From: Puffinus mauretanicus
Taxonomy: Eukaryota > Chordata > Aves > Procellariiformes > Procellariidae
Direction: 5' to 3'
Length of the DNA stretch: 64,000 bases
Assembly: GCA_023333565.1 (NCBI GenBank)
Contig: JAJKFH010003575.1
Location: forward strand, 1,115,001-1,179,000
Shown: piece after piece, positions 48,101-60,100 of the stretch
Layout: each line of letters begins with the position of its first letter
Position numbering within the stretch: the stretch's first letter is position 1
Position numbers and translations under genes: made by a program
Notes under the pieces: model-generated
The model's input: the letters and a program-made list of their open reading frames with translations, nothing else
Databases searched by the model: none
Told to the model about the DNA's origin: nothing

Positions 48101-51100
48101 TGCTGGATTCATGCACACTCTGCTGTGTGAATATACAATTATCTCTTTGCTGTCTGGCCCAGAAGTGAGAAACGGGAAAAAAATCAGGAAAAATGTAAAC
48201 TGAGAACTAGTTGCACTTAAGCCCCAGGGAAAATCTGTTTCAATTTGTTTTTAAATGAAACCATGTCCAACCCTGAATCATTCCAGAGGCAGTGAAACAT
48301 TTGCTTTAGGTCAAAACACACACGAATTTCAGTGGATGCTGCTAATTTGAAGTGGAATTTAATGCAGAATTTGGTCCCTTCTTGTTACCTACTTACAAAA
48401 GTTAGAAACCTTTAATTCAGAAATGACAAAGCAACATTGTTTTGATTTTTTTAAAAAAATCCTTCTTTCAGGGGCTAAAATAATTTCCAAATTAAAACCT
48501 CTTTGTCAAATGGATTCAATGGACCTGAAAATGAGCTATGCACCAAACTCCTACGTTACAGCGATTAAACCTTCTTTCGCCTGGGTCATAACTCTCTCAT
48601 ATCTCACTGTTACGATTCCTCGTTCTCCTTGTAAATATTTTTTCAGCCAGGGTTTATATGGAAAACAGGGTGATGAATGCCCTGGGGTATCTCAGACGGA
48701 GCTGGATGCCTATGTTTCATCCCTTGAATCCTGCCTACGACATGAGCCCGTTTGGCTGGAGAAGTGGCCATTCCACAAGCCCACCGGTGAGAGATAGAGG
48801 TCATCTCCCGCCGGTCTCCAAAAATCTCTCCAGACTCCCTTTCCCCTCTCTCCATTTAATTTTATCTATTCCTTTTCATTTCTTCTTCCTCTCTTGCTAC
48901 GTGGTTTTGCAACAGCGTGAGCTGCTATTTGCATCCTCTCTCCCTGGCTTCAGAAAAATAGATGTTCTCCTTCCAGTGGCAACCACAATTTCAAGTCTGA
49001 ACGTTATTTTTATGGAAAGAAAGAAATATAGGACCCCCCTGTCCTGCTGGTCTCTACAGACTCAGCAATTCTGCTCACAATCTGCTCTGCACGGTGCTGT
49101 TACACAGCGCCTGGCACAGCGGTGCCCTGAGCTCAGCGGTGGTCTGTGAAGTCGAACAACATAGATAAGACCTAGAAGGGCAATTTTTAACTTCAGAGAG
49201 TTTTTGGGTGCCACCTCCATCAGCTGCATCCGTGTATGGGATCAGATCACAGATGGGAACAAACAGACCTTTGATTCCTCTTCCCAAGCCTCCCTGGTGT
49301 TTTCACTCTCTGCTTCCCCAAAAAGCATCCAACTCACCCACCCATCCCACCCCTTGCCCGTGCTGCCACCCTGATTACCTGCACTCATCAGGCAGTCCCT
49401 GAAGAAGGGGACGCGAAACCACAGGGAGAGCATCATCACGTGTGGGGTGATGCCTGGGAAGAGCGTGGAAAAGCCCGATGCCTCTGTGCAGAAATTGAGG
49501 AAGGCTCCTACTGCCAGGATCCCGTGGGGATGAAATCCCATCAGGTAGTTCTGCCTAGGGTCCAGCTCCGCCGTCTTCACCAGCTGGACACGGGGATGGA
49601 GCAAAAAATGGGGCCATGAGTTAGTGCTGTCACCTTGGGGGGATGGAGCATCGGCTATGGATGGAAAGCAGATAGGGGATTTCTGGAGGGGGGTCCCTAG
49701 CACCCACCACACCTTCTGTTGGAAAAGGTCAACCGGAACAACTCAATAATTTTTCACTGAGATGTATTTCATTGCCTGTATTTCCATCTCCTCCCATCCA
49801 TTGGCCCAAAATGACGTTTCCAATGGCACAGTTCCTCGTGTTGCCTTGAGCTGGCCTAGATGCTGTGGGGAACATACTTCGTTTAAAATGTCCTCCGATA
49901 CATTTTCTAATACGGGAAAAAAAGCTAAAAAGTGAGAAAAGGGCAATTATTTCCACCCTCTCCTCCACAGCACAACCAGAACAGCAAGGGAGTGCAGAAT
50001 CACTCTGGTGATCCATGTAAAGCTGCTACCTGGTGCAGGGACATGTCCCTGCTCAACAACATGGTGTGGACCCAAGATTTGTCCTGTCCTGAAATACATG
50101 TCAGGTGATTCAAGGATGGTAAGGTGAGATCCAGCTCCCAGACATCTAACAGAGAACAAGTTGATGGTTTTCTTTCCATTGGGAAAAGCCTGCAAGAACC
50201 CAGACGCTTGTGTCCGTGTTAGGTGCCCAGGTAATCCATGAGTCCATCAAAGAGCAATGGATGTCTGCCCAAGGTTGCTGCAAATTTAGGAGGAGGGAAT
50301 GGGAAATGCCCATGTCCAGCCTTTAGAGATGGACAGCGTGGATTGCAGATACAGTGCAGCACGTGGCCAGCCCTTGAGGGCTGGCTAAGCAGCCAGCTGA
50401 AATACTCAGCCAATCTGAAAGTGGGTTTGGAGCCTGGGAGATACTACATGGGAGAATGGGCGCCGCAGCAGAAGAGGGGACGATTAAAGAGAGATAAGGG
50501 ACAACCAGGGTTTGGACTCTGTGGGTTACACTTGCTATGGACTGCAAGGAGAGGGGCTGGTGTGACAAAGCCAATTAGGACAAGAGGAAATGGCCTCAAG
50601 TTGCGCCAGGGGAGGTTTAGATTGGACATTAGGAGAAATTTTTTTACTGAAAGAGTGGTCAGGCCTTGGAACAGGCTGCCCAGGGAAGTGGTTGGGTCAC
50701 CATCCCTGGAGGTATTTAAAAGACGTGTAGATGAAGCCCTTAGGGACATGGTCTAGTGGGCATGGTGTGTTGGATTGACGGTTGGACTCGATGATCTTAG
50801 AGGTCTTTTCCAACCTTACTGATTCTATGATTCTATGATTCTATGATTCTAAAGCCACCCTCCAGCTATGCCACCAAGATGACCCTGACGTGCCAACATC
50901 AGCCAGCACGTGCATAACCCAGGCAGAAGCAGTCAAAACTGAACGCTGATGCCTCTGCACCCTTTCTGTGGGTGCCGAGGATGCTCACAGCACCGGGGAA
51001 GGATGAAGCTTTCCAAGGTTAGCCATCACAGAGCCACCGTGAATTTCCAAACAGCTCAAAGGCACTTGTGCTCAAAAAGAACCAAAGCCCTGTGTTTTTT

Positions 51101-54100
51101 AGCCCATTGCCCCTCCGGGTACCCGGTCCCATCCGCACGCGGGGAGCAGCTAATGGTGCATGTGTTTTCCTAGAAGCAGCCAGAACCGCAGGTTAATCAC
51201 GAGGGTGTATTTTACTTTCTTACATCGTGGCTAATTTCCCATCTGTCCTAAGGCACTGTTGACCGTACACATGTGCCCATTCAAGCGCCTGATCCTAATG
51301 AGGGGAACGGACAAACAAGAGTCCCACCGCTGCCCGGGTGCAGAGGTGCCTACGCAGGAAAAGGGGCAGATGGCTGAATTACTAAGTGCCCAGGGCTCCT
51401 GCTAGCATTTGCTCAATTTTGAGTAATCTCAGCTTGCACCAATGTTTCCTGCATTCATCTTCGGTTTCCAAACAGCCTTTCATCTCTGCGTGATTTATAA
51501 GCAGGGAGGCGAGATGCTCGCGTGTGTTGGAAACCACTAAATCTCCAGCTGTGTGTGCACAGGGTGGCAAGAAAGGGGGGTGACAGCAGGCTCAACGCCT
51601 GGTTGCACCCCAAGCTCACACCACCCTCCTTGCTAATGAAGAGCCGAACTCAGGGTATCCACTGAGCTGAGCAAACTGCTTCAACGGGAGAGTTCACCCG
51701 TGCTAAGACATCTCACATCCTTAAAAACCCTCCCTAGGAGACATCCAGCTGCTGCCCTGGTGCTCACCCCAACGAAAGAGGAGGGAGGACAGGAGAGGAA
51801 AGAATGAAGAATAGGGCCTGTAGCAACAGGACAAGGGGGAATGGTTTTAAACTAAAAGAGGGGAGATTCAGATCAGATATAAGGAAGAAATTTTTTATGT
51901 TGAGGGTTGTGAAACGCTGGCACAGGTTGCCCAGAGAGGTGGTAGATGCCCCATCCCTGGAAACATTCAAGGTCAGGTTGGATGGGGCTCTGAGCAACCT
52001 GGTCTAGTGGAAGATGTCCCTGCCCATGGCAGGGGTTTGGACTAGATGATCTTTAAAGGTCCCTTCCAACCCAAACCTTTCTATGATTCTATGAATCTCT
52101 GATAAGAAGTGAGGGAAGAGAAAAGGGAGGTTATGTCCCCTTACAAAGGATTGGACACCCACCAACCAGCAATCTTTCCAGCTCTATTTCTGGCTGGTCA
52201 TTTTTTCTCTTGATACTTTCCCTTGAGATGACCTTGTGATTTATTTTATTTGTTGTAGTGCACACCTATTTTCAGATACTGCATTTTTCACCTTGCTCTG
52301 CATTATCATATTTTTTTCTGGCCTTTGTTTTTTGTTCTTTTTTTAAGGCTAGTTCTAGCCACAGACAAAGCCAAATGCAACCCCTGGTGCTTTATGGTGC
52401 CCCTGGATAGCACATCTGTCACTGATAAATGATTCCTCATCTCCCTAGTGACCTCAATGCGACTAAAGTCTTGAGTCCTACCAACCATTCTTGGTTCTCG
52501 ATTGGGCCTTTTAAACCACACACGTGTTTTGGAGTTTGATCATGATCTATGTATTCAACTCTATGTATCCTATGTATCTGGCTGACAGGAACCTCATGAA
52601 GTTCAGCAAGGAGAAGTACAAAGTCCTGCACCTGGGGAGGATCAACCTTATGCACCAATACATGCTGAGGGCCACCCAGCTTGGCAGAAAAGGACCTGGG
52701 GGTCCTGGTGGACACCAAGTTGAATATGAGCCAGCAATGGGACCTCACAGCAAAGAAGGCATATGGTATCCAGGGCTGCATTAGATATGTTGCCAGCAGG
52801 TGGAGGGAGGTCATCATTCCCCTCTGCTCAGCACTGGTGAGGCCCACATCTGGAGAACTGTGTCCAGTTTTGGGCTCCTCAGTACAAGAGAGGCATGGAC
52901 ATACTGGAGAGAGTCCAGCAAAGAGCTGCGAAGATGATAAAGGGACTGGAGCATCTCTGCTATGAGGAGAGGCTGAGAGCTGGGACAGTTCAGCCTGGAG
53001 ATGAGAAGGCTCGGGGGGATCTCACTGATTTATGTAAGTACCTGAAGGGAGGGTGCAAAGAGGACAGAGCCAGGCTTTTCTCAGTGGTGCCCAGTGACAG
53101 GACCAGAGGCAATGGGCACAAACTTGAGACACAGGAAGTGCCATCTGAACATCAGGAAACACTTTCACTGTAAGGGTGACTGGTTGTCCAGAGAGGTGGT
53201 GGATCTCCATCCTTAGAGATATTCAAAAAACCTCTGGGAACCAGCTCTGGGTGGCCCTGCTTGAGCACAGGGGGTTGGACGAGATGACCTCCAGAGGTCC
53301 CTTCCAACCTCAACCAGTCTGTGATTCTGTGATTTTTGAGTCCCTGCTTTAAGCCATGGGCAGCTAGAGGGTAGGTGTTGGTCACTCAAGAGTTAGTGAA
53401 TCTGGTTAATGTTTCTGCAAGGGATGTCCCCTGCAGTAGCACTGACCACATCTTAGTGACTTAGTTGAATTCTTTGCCTCTTTCAGCTTTGTAAACGGGG
53501 CTCCTTCCAGGCCATAAGCAAAGGAGGGGAGAGAAGGTCCCCGTGTTATCACAGTGTCCCCATGTTATCACAATGTCTGCTCAAGTTTGGATGATTTCAT
53601 AGAATCATAAAATCACAGAACAGTTTGGGTTAGAAGGGACCTTTAAAGACCATCTAGTCCAACCCCCCTGCCTTGGGCAGGGACATCTTCCACCAGATCA
53701 GGTTGCTCAGAGCCCCGTCGAGCCTGACCTGGAATGTTCCCAGGGATGGGGCATCTACCACCTCTCTGGGCATCCCGTCCCAGTGTCTCACCACCCTCAT
53801 CATAAAAAAACAATGGCCAGAACTTACAGAGAAACCAAAGTGTTTGAACAAGAGTGAGAAGGAAACCTGTAGCAGAGGAGAGACTTGGGCAAAGTCTCTT
53901 ACGCTGTAGGTCAGACCCCTGGACTCTAAACCACCCTTCTCCTTCTGGAAACTCTTTAACGCGGAAACTTGATCCTCCCATCTGGTTTCTTCCCACTGTT
54001 TATTCACTCCTTCCCCCTCCTCCTGCCAGAGGTCAATCTCTGTACGACAGCCTCTTCCCAATCTGCCAGGACAGTTAATACCTGACACGGCACAGCCCAG

Positions 54101-57100
54101 CTCTCTCGTGCACTCCAGCCCCCAAGTGCTTAACGGGGCTGGGGCTGAGGTGCCCAGGGGTGGGACTCTCCTCCCTCCTGCCTTGGCCAGCTTGTCATTT
54201 CCACACCCACCGGATGGCATTTGCTGCTCCGGTCTTTCTGGATGAGTTGAACCATTAATAATTGTTAAAGGACTTAAGGGTCCAGCCAAGCCGGTCTGTG
54301 CGTAAACATCTAAGCGAGACAAGTGCTTGACTCGAAGTTTTCTTGGTAAGACCAGTTTCTCATCTCAGAGGCGTCTCAGGGATGCCAAGTTAATATGTGT
54401 GACCTGTGGTCCAAAGACAAGGAGCTGTTATCAGCTCAGGGTTGTGCTCTCCAAACTGAGCCACGGGTTTGCTGGCTTCCCCAAGCTTCCCCTCGGCATG
54501 GTCAGGATGCTGGCGCGTTTCTTGGTTGCTGACAGTGGTAATGACCCCTTGTCAAAGGTGTTCTGAGTCCTTCCAGATCACAGATCTGGGGTGATCTTGA
54601 CCTTCCCAACAAATTAACTTAAATTTGAAGGATGAGGTTTTGAAGGATGAGGTCTACTTTATGCTTCTCCTTCATGGAGAAATATCTTGATAGCTACAGT
54701 TGGTCAGTGCTCACAGTGATTACTCAGTAACAGAAACCCCCCCTTTATTCTGTTTACTCAAATGTGGGTCCAAGACATGGGTGAGACCCTGTCCCAGTTC
54801 CCCCAGCTCCCACAGAGACGTGGTGAGACCTGCTCCACGCACTGCCAGCTGTGTTAGGGAAATGCATACGCAGACTTCCAGGAGCTCTGATAAGAGCCTA
54901 TGTACCGGCCAGGATCTCAAGCAAATTAATTTTAAACTGGATTACTTAAACTGCATTAACATCCCAAGTAGATGCTCTTAGCTGGAATTAAAGTGACCTT
55001 TGTTTGGTATTTGTTTTGTTTTGTTTTGTTTTCAATTCATTTTGGAGTGGAATTAAGCTAATTGGAATTAGGGCTTTTGAGTGACAGTATCAGCACAGGA
55101 GTTCAGCTCTTTAACAAGCAGCTGGTTTAACAAGGCTGCTTTAATTCACCCCTCGAGATGTGGCTAGGTTTTCCTGGTTGCAGACTGGATTGTCCTGCCC
55201 CAAACCACGGGAAGAGGGAGGACGGGCGATTCCCCGTGTAAGGCTGGTGCACTCACGCTTGAGGAAAGTAAAATTCTCCCTGAGTCCAAAGGGTTGGGGG
55301 GCTGGGTGCTCCAGCACACCCTGGAGATGAAGCAGTACCCAGGCCCCCAACCAGCATTGTTTGCAGGGCTGAAGGAATTAAAAAGTTGTTAAGTGAGGAA
55401 TCAGATCAAGTCAAGTGGAGATGAGTATGGGCACTGCACGGTGCTTGCCATGCTGGGGGACATGTAGTCAGGGAGAGCACTGACATGCCGTGACATCGCA
55501 TCCATAGGGGTGGATGAACATGGGGTAGGAGACAGGGAGTAGCATGGCATTACCCCCACAGCCATCCAGAGGAGGATGTGGTCAGCAAAGCTGGTCAGCA
55601 AGCTTGTGCCTTCTTCATTTAAAGTCTCCCAAATTGAATTGCTATTGTATTCCTATCCTTCTCTGGCCCCAAACTCTGTTTCCAAGGATGTTATGTTCAC
55701 TAATCTGTTCTTAAGTAGGATAAACCTCCTTTCAACTTTGTCCTAAGCAAATCCTCATTTCCCTTGCTGCCTACCCATGCACTTCCAAAGAGCATCTCTT
55801 GCAGGATGAAACATGCAGCCAGTTTCTCTGCGGGATGAAACCCAGCAGAGAAATCCAGAAACCCAGCCAGATCCAAAGGAGAAATTGTGCCAAGGGGAAG
55901 AGAAGTGGGTGGCACACCCAAGGGTGACTGGATGGAAGACCAAAGGGCAGGCAAATATTTGAGTACTGCCAGCAGCTGCTGAGGAAGATGGGTTTCAGGT
56001 CCCAACAATGGTGTGAGTCTGAGAGGGACAGTTGGAGAAAGAGGGCTTTGGGCACTGGGGTTTTCTCCATGTGCCACAATGCCAGGTCAGAGCTGGGTTT
56101 GCAGCAAGAACTGGGGAGTCTGACCAGCCAGGTGGATTTAAATTGAGTTAGAATGGGACTTCTTCACCTTCACTCACTCCCAAAGGTGGGTAAGAATGGC
56201 AGCTCCAAAATGCTCAAGTCCTCCCTTGCTCTTGTGCGATGCTGGTTTTGGGGGTCTTGTAGGACCTCCTTTATCCAGTGGCTTAGCATGTTGCTTGGCA
56301 CTGCAGATGATGGGACACCACCCTGAATAAAGCTGGTAAGATGGTGCCTGCTGGGGTTGCTCTGAATGATGACAGCACCTGAAGACAAAATCTGTCCCCC
56401 TAAGACCTTAATTTTAGCTTCCTGATGCTAGATTTAACTCGTAACCCAGGTTGTGTGATCTCAAGGTGACATGTCTTGTCTAAGCCAAGCATCCAGCCTC
56501 AATTTATAGTCAGCAAGAGACGATGACTTCTGTTTGAGGACTACCCTAGAGATGGCTCTTGTCCAGCTTACGCTTTCCCCATTTCACCCCAGTCCTCACC
56601 TTCTGCACGTCCATGGTGATCCTCAGCTGAGGTTACCAAAGCACCTTGTCTGTATGAGGGCGGTTGGTGACAGCAGCCTTACGGTGGCAGGAGGGGATGG
56701 GGATGGGGAGAAGAAGCAGTGAAGATGTGCATTCACTTGGCCGCATGATGGAAAAATTCGCTTTTACTGTAACGCTGGGTGTATCCTTCATAATAAAGAT
56801 GCCATGCTGATAAATGATGGGGAAGGCACTGTGCGAATGGAGATAAGGGTTTGGGCAGAGAAAGGGTTTGGGCAGAGCAGACAGATTATTGACTGCTTTT
56901 TGAACACAGCATAGATAGAGGAGCCCACGGTATCCAAAATCTCTCTGGAGGGAACATCAACCCACAGCAGGCATCACTAGGTATCTGTTCAAATGTAGTC
57001 TGCCCCAAACAGATTCATTTTGCACCTTTTGGTATATTTTCTGCAATTTTAAGACCCAGCTTAGTTCAGCCATGTATTGCAGGCCTATCATAGAATCATA

Positions 57101-60100
57101 GAATCATAGAATCAGTAAGGTTGGAAAAGACCTTTAAGATCATCGAGTCCAACCGTCAACCCAACACACCATGCCCACTACACCATGTCCCTAAGGGCCT
57201 CATCTCCACGTCTTTTAAATACTTCCAGGGATGGTGACTCTACCGCTTCCCTGGGCAGCCTGTTCCAAGGCCTGACCACTCTTTCAGGAAAGAAATTTCT
57301 CCTAATGTCCAATCTAAACCTCCCCTGGCGCAACTTGAGGCCATTTCCTCTCATCCTATCGCTGTTACTTGGGAGAAGAGACCAACCCCCACCTCGCTAC
57401 AACCTCCTTTCAGGTAGCGTGAGCGGCGAGGTCTCCCCTCAGCCTCCTCTTCCAGGCTGAACACCCCCAGTTCCCTCAGCCGCTCCCCATCAGACTTGTG
57501 CTCCAGGCCCTTCACCAGCTTCGTTGCCCTCCTCTGGACACGCTCCAGCACCTCCATGTCCTTCTTGGAGTGAGGGGCCCAGAACTGAACACAGGATTCG
57601 AGGTGCGGCCTCACCAGTGCCGAGTACAGGGGCACGATCACCTCCCTACTCCTGCTGGCCACACTATTGCTGATACAGGCCAGGATGCCGTTGGCCTTCT
57701 TGGCCACCTGGGCACACTGCCGGCTCATGTTCAGCCGACTGTCAACCAGCACCCCCAGGCCCTTTTCCTCCGGGCAGCTTTCCAGCCACTCTTCCCCAAG
57801 CATCATGAGGGTGTATAAAAAAGAAGGACTAGAAGAGAGTTAAAATACAGGGGGGTGAAGCAGAAATAACTTTCCTGGGCAATGCACTGGAGCCCTCCTT
57901 GGATTCTCAGTGCTTTTTTTTCATCCCCCTCTTAAAATCACCCAAACTCATTCAGGTCCTGCCTGACGCTATAGCTCCCAAACCCCTAACTAAAATACAG
58001 TTAGCTCCCAGGGCAATAACCCGAGCAGCGAAGCGGTACTCGTGCAAGGGTGGAATCGGCAGAGGGTGCTCCCTGCATGCGCTGCGGAGGCACGGCTCGC
58101 AGCCTGCACGCTCCCACGTGCCAGGCGCTCGCTGCGGCAAAGTGCAAATTCACGCTGCCCAGATCCCCAGAAAACAGATGCTCATCCCAACCTTTCTTTG
58201 CTTCCACGACAGCAAACATGCCCAGGGACCCTTCAAAGGCAGCATTTAACGCCACTTTCTAACATAAAATAGCAGGCAGCTCTTCCTGCCTGCAGACACG
58301 GATGCTTGGCCACGCTAAGTTTGCTGCCAGGATCTGGGAGGATTAGGAACCACGTTTAATCTTCCCAGAATGACTAATCCAAGGAGGGCCGAACAAACTC
58401 AATCTACACACAAATACAGCCTGGGGTGCTGGGTGTCCCCCCGTCCGTCTCCCCAAATCCCCCTCCCCTCGTGGCTCTGTTCTGGCCGGGGCTCTGGGGA
58501 AGTGAGAGGTCTATGGGAGCATCCAGCTGTGGGTGCTCAGACCAAAAGCTCAGCTCAGCTCCTCGCGAGAGCGGCGTACGGGGTGGCAAAAGCAATACTT
58601 AGGATGCTTAACTTCCACGCTGCTAGGAACAAATCAGCCCGTGCTCGGAGGTATGAAATGAAATACCTTCCGTGCAAGGAAGCAAACGCATTTGGGGTTT
58701 TTAGGTAGGAAAAAAGCTGGCAGATGGGGGATATAACAGAGTATAAAACCAGGAGTGGCATGGGCAGGCGGGACAGGATTTACTTGGGCTAACCAGGGAG
58801 TTTCCAGTGAAATGAGCAGGGAGCAGGGAAATCATCACACTGGGAGGTTCACCTGGGGAGCTCCTTGCTGCAGGATGTTGGGGATTCCAAGTGTTTTTCC
58901 AAGCTCTTGTAGTGACAAATGGTAGCAGATGCATTCAGCAAGGCTGTTAAATCCTATATTCTGGCTTAGAAAGTCCTTGAGCAAACAAAGTGTGGAAGAC
59001 TAAGGTTTTAAGGTAATAATGTTATGTGATTTCTTGGTTATAATACCCTTTTTATTATATTTTTGTTTTCCGCTGTCCTTTTGCAGAGCCCCCTCTGACT
59101 TCTCCCAGAGCAGCGGGGAGAAGGGCTCCACCAAACCCTCCCTGCCTTCACCCAGTGAGCTGCAGCCAAACCCAGTAGCCATGCTTCCTCTACTGGTCTT
59201 ACTGGTCCTCCTGCCTGGCAGTGGCACCCAGGGAGGGAAGGACAGACGGACAATGCAGTGTGGTGTTCAGAAGGGGGTTTGCATGGCCTTACAAAGGGAG
59301 CAGAGAAGAGGTATCTCTGGGCTGAGCTCGCAGCTAAATTTTAGCAGAGGGGTTGGTACAAAACTGCCCAAGCGGCAGCTTATGGCCACAAATAATTTAC
59401 GGAATATATATTGCATATAATCGTTACAGCCACGTAAATAGCTCATGGCAATTCTAGCATTTTCTAAGGCAATCTTGACAATAATTTATTGGGAACCCCT
59501 TTGGTATTTCTTATTAAACCTCATAAAATACTACCTGTCCCTCATGGTAAAACTCAAGCTTTCCTGGGACGTGTTCCCCTTCCTCCCCAGAAGGCTGTGA
59601 TATACCTTTTTGGGGCCTTGCTTTGAAGCTCATCCAGAAGCCCTTAAATCACAAATTAAGCTCTAAGATTAGCCATAAAATAACTCGCTGCAGGTCCCCA
59701 GCATCACTTTCTGCCATGCCTTTGAGCAAAGAAACTCAACAGCAGTAGGACACGGGTGAGGTAGACTTACTCTCATGGATGGTCCTGAAGAGGCTAAGGG
59801 AGATGCAGTTCACCCAGCTGAGACATGGGAAGTTTGGTTAGCGTATGGCAGCTTCCAGCACAAAATTAAGTGGATTTACTTGAATTTTCCACAGCAGTGG
59901 AAAGGAAGGGTGATGGTCTGGTTCAACCCAGCACATCTATCTCTACCAGTTGCACCCAGGTCCGGTGAGAGGCAATCCCAGCTTGCGCAGTGCTGTATGC
60001 CACTAACCGGACACGCTCACAGGCAACACTGCCCTTTGCTCCTTCACCGTCACCGACCCAAGAGGCATATTGGGATGAGATGAAAATTGAAATGAAGGGA

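Noticed and set aside
53654..54322. 222-codon minus-strand open frame
   Set aside because: Its end overlaps a CR1 fragment in frame and the rest has no recognisable domain, splice signals or start context.
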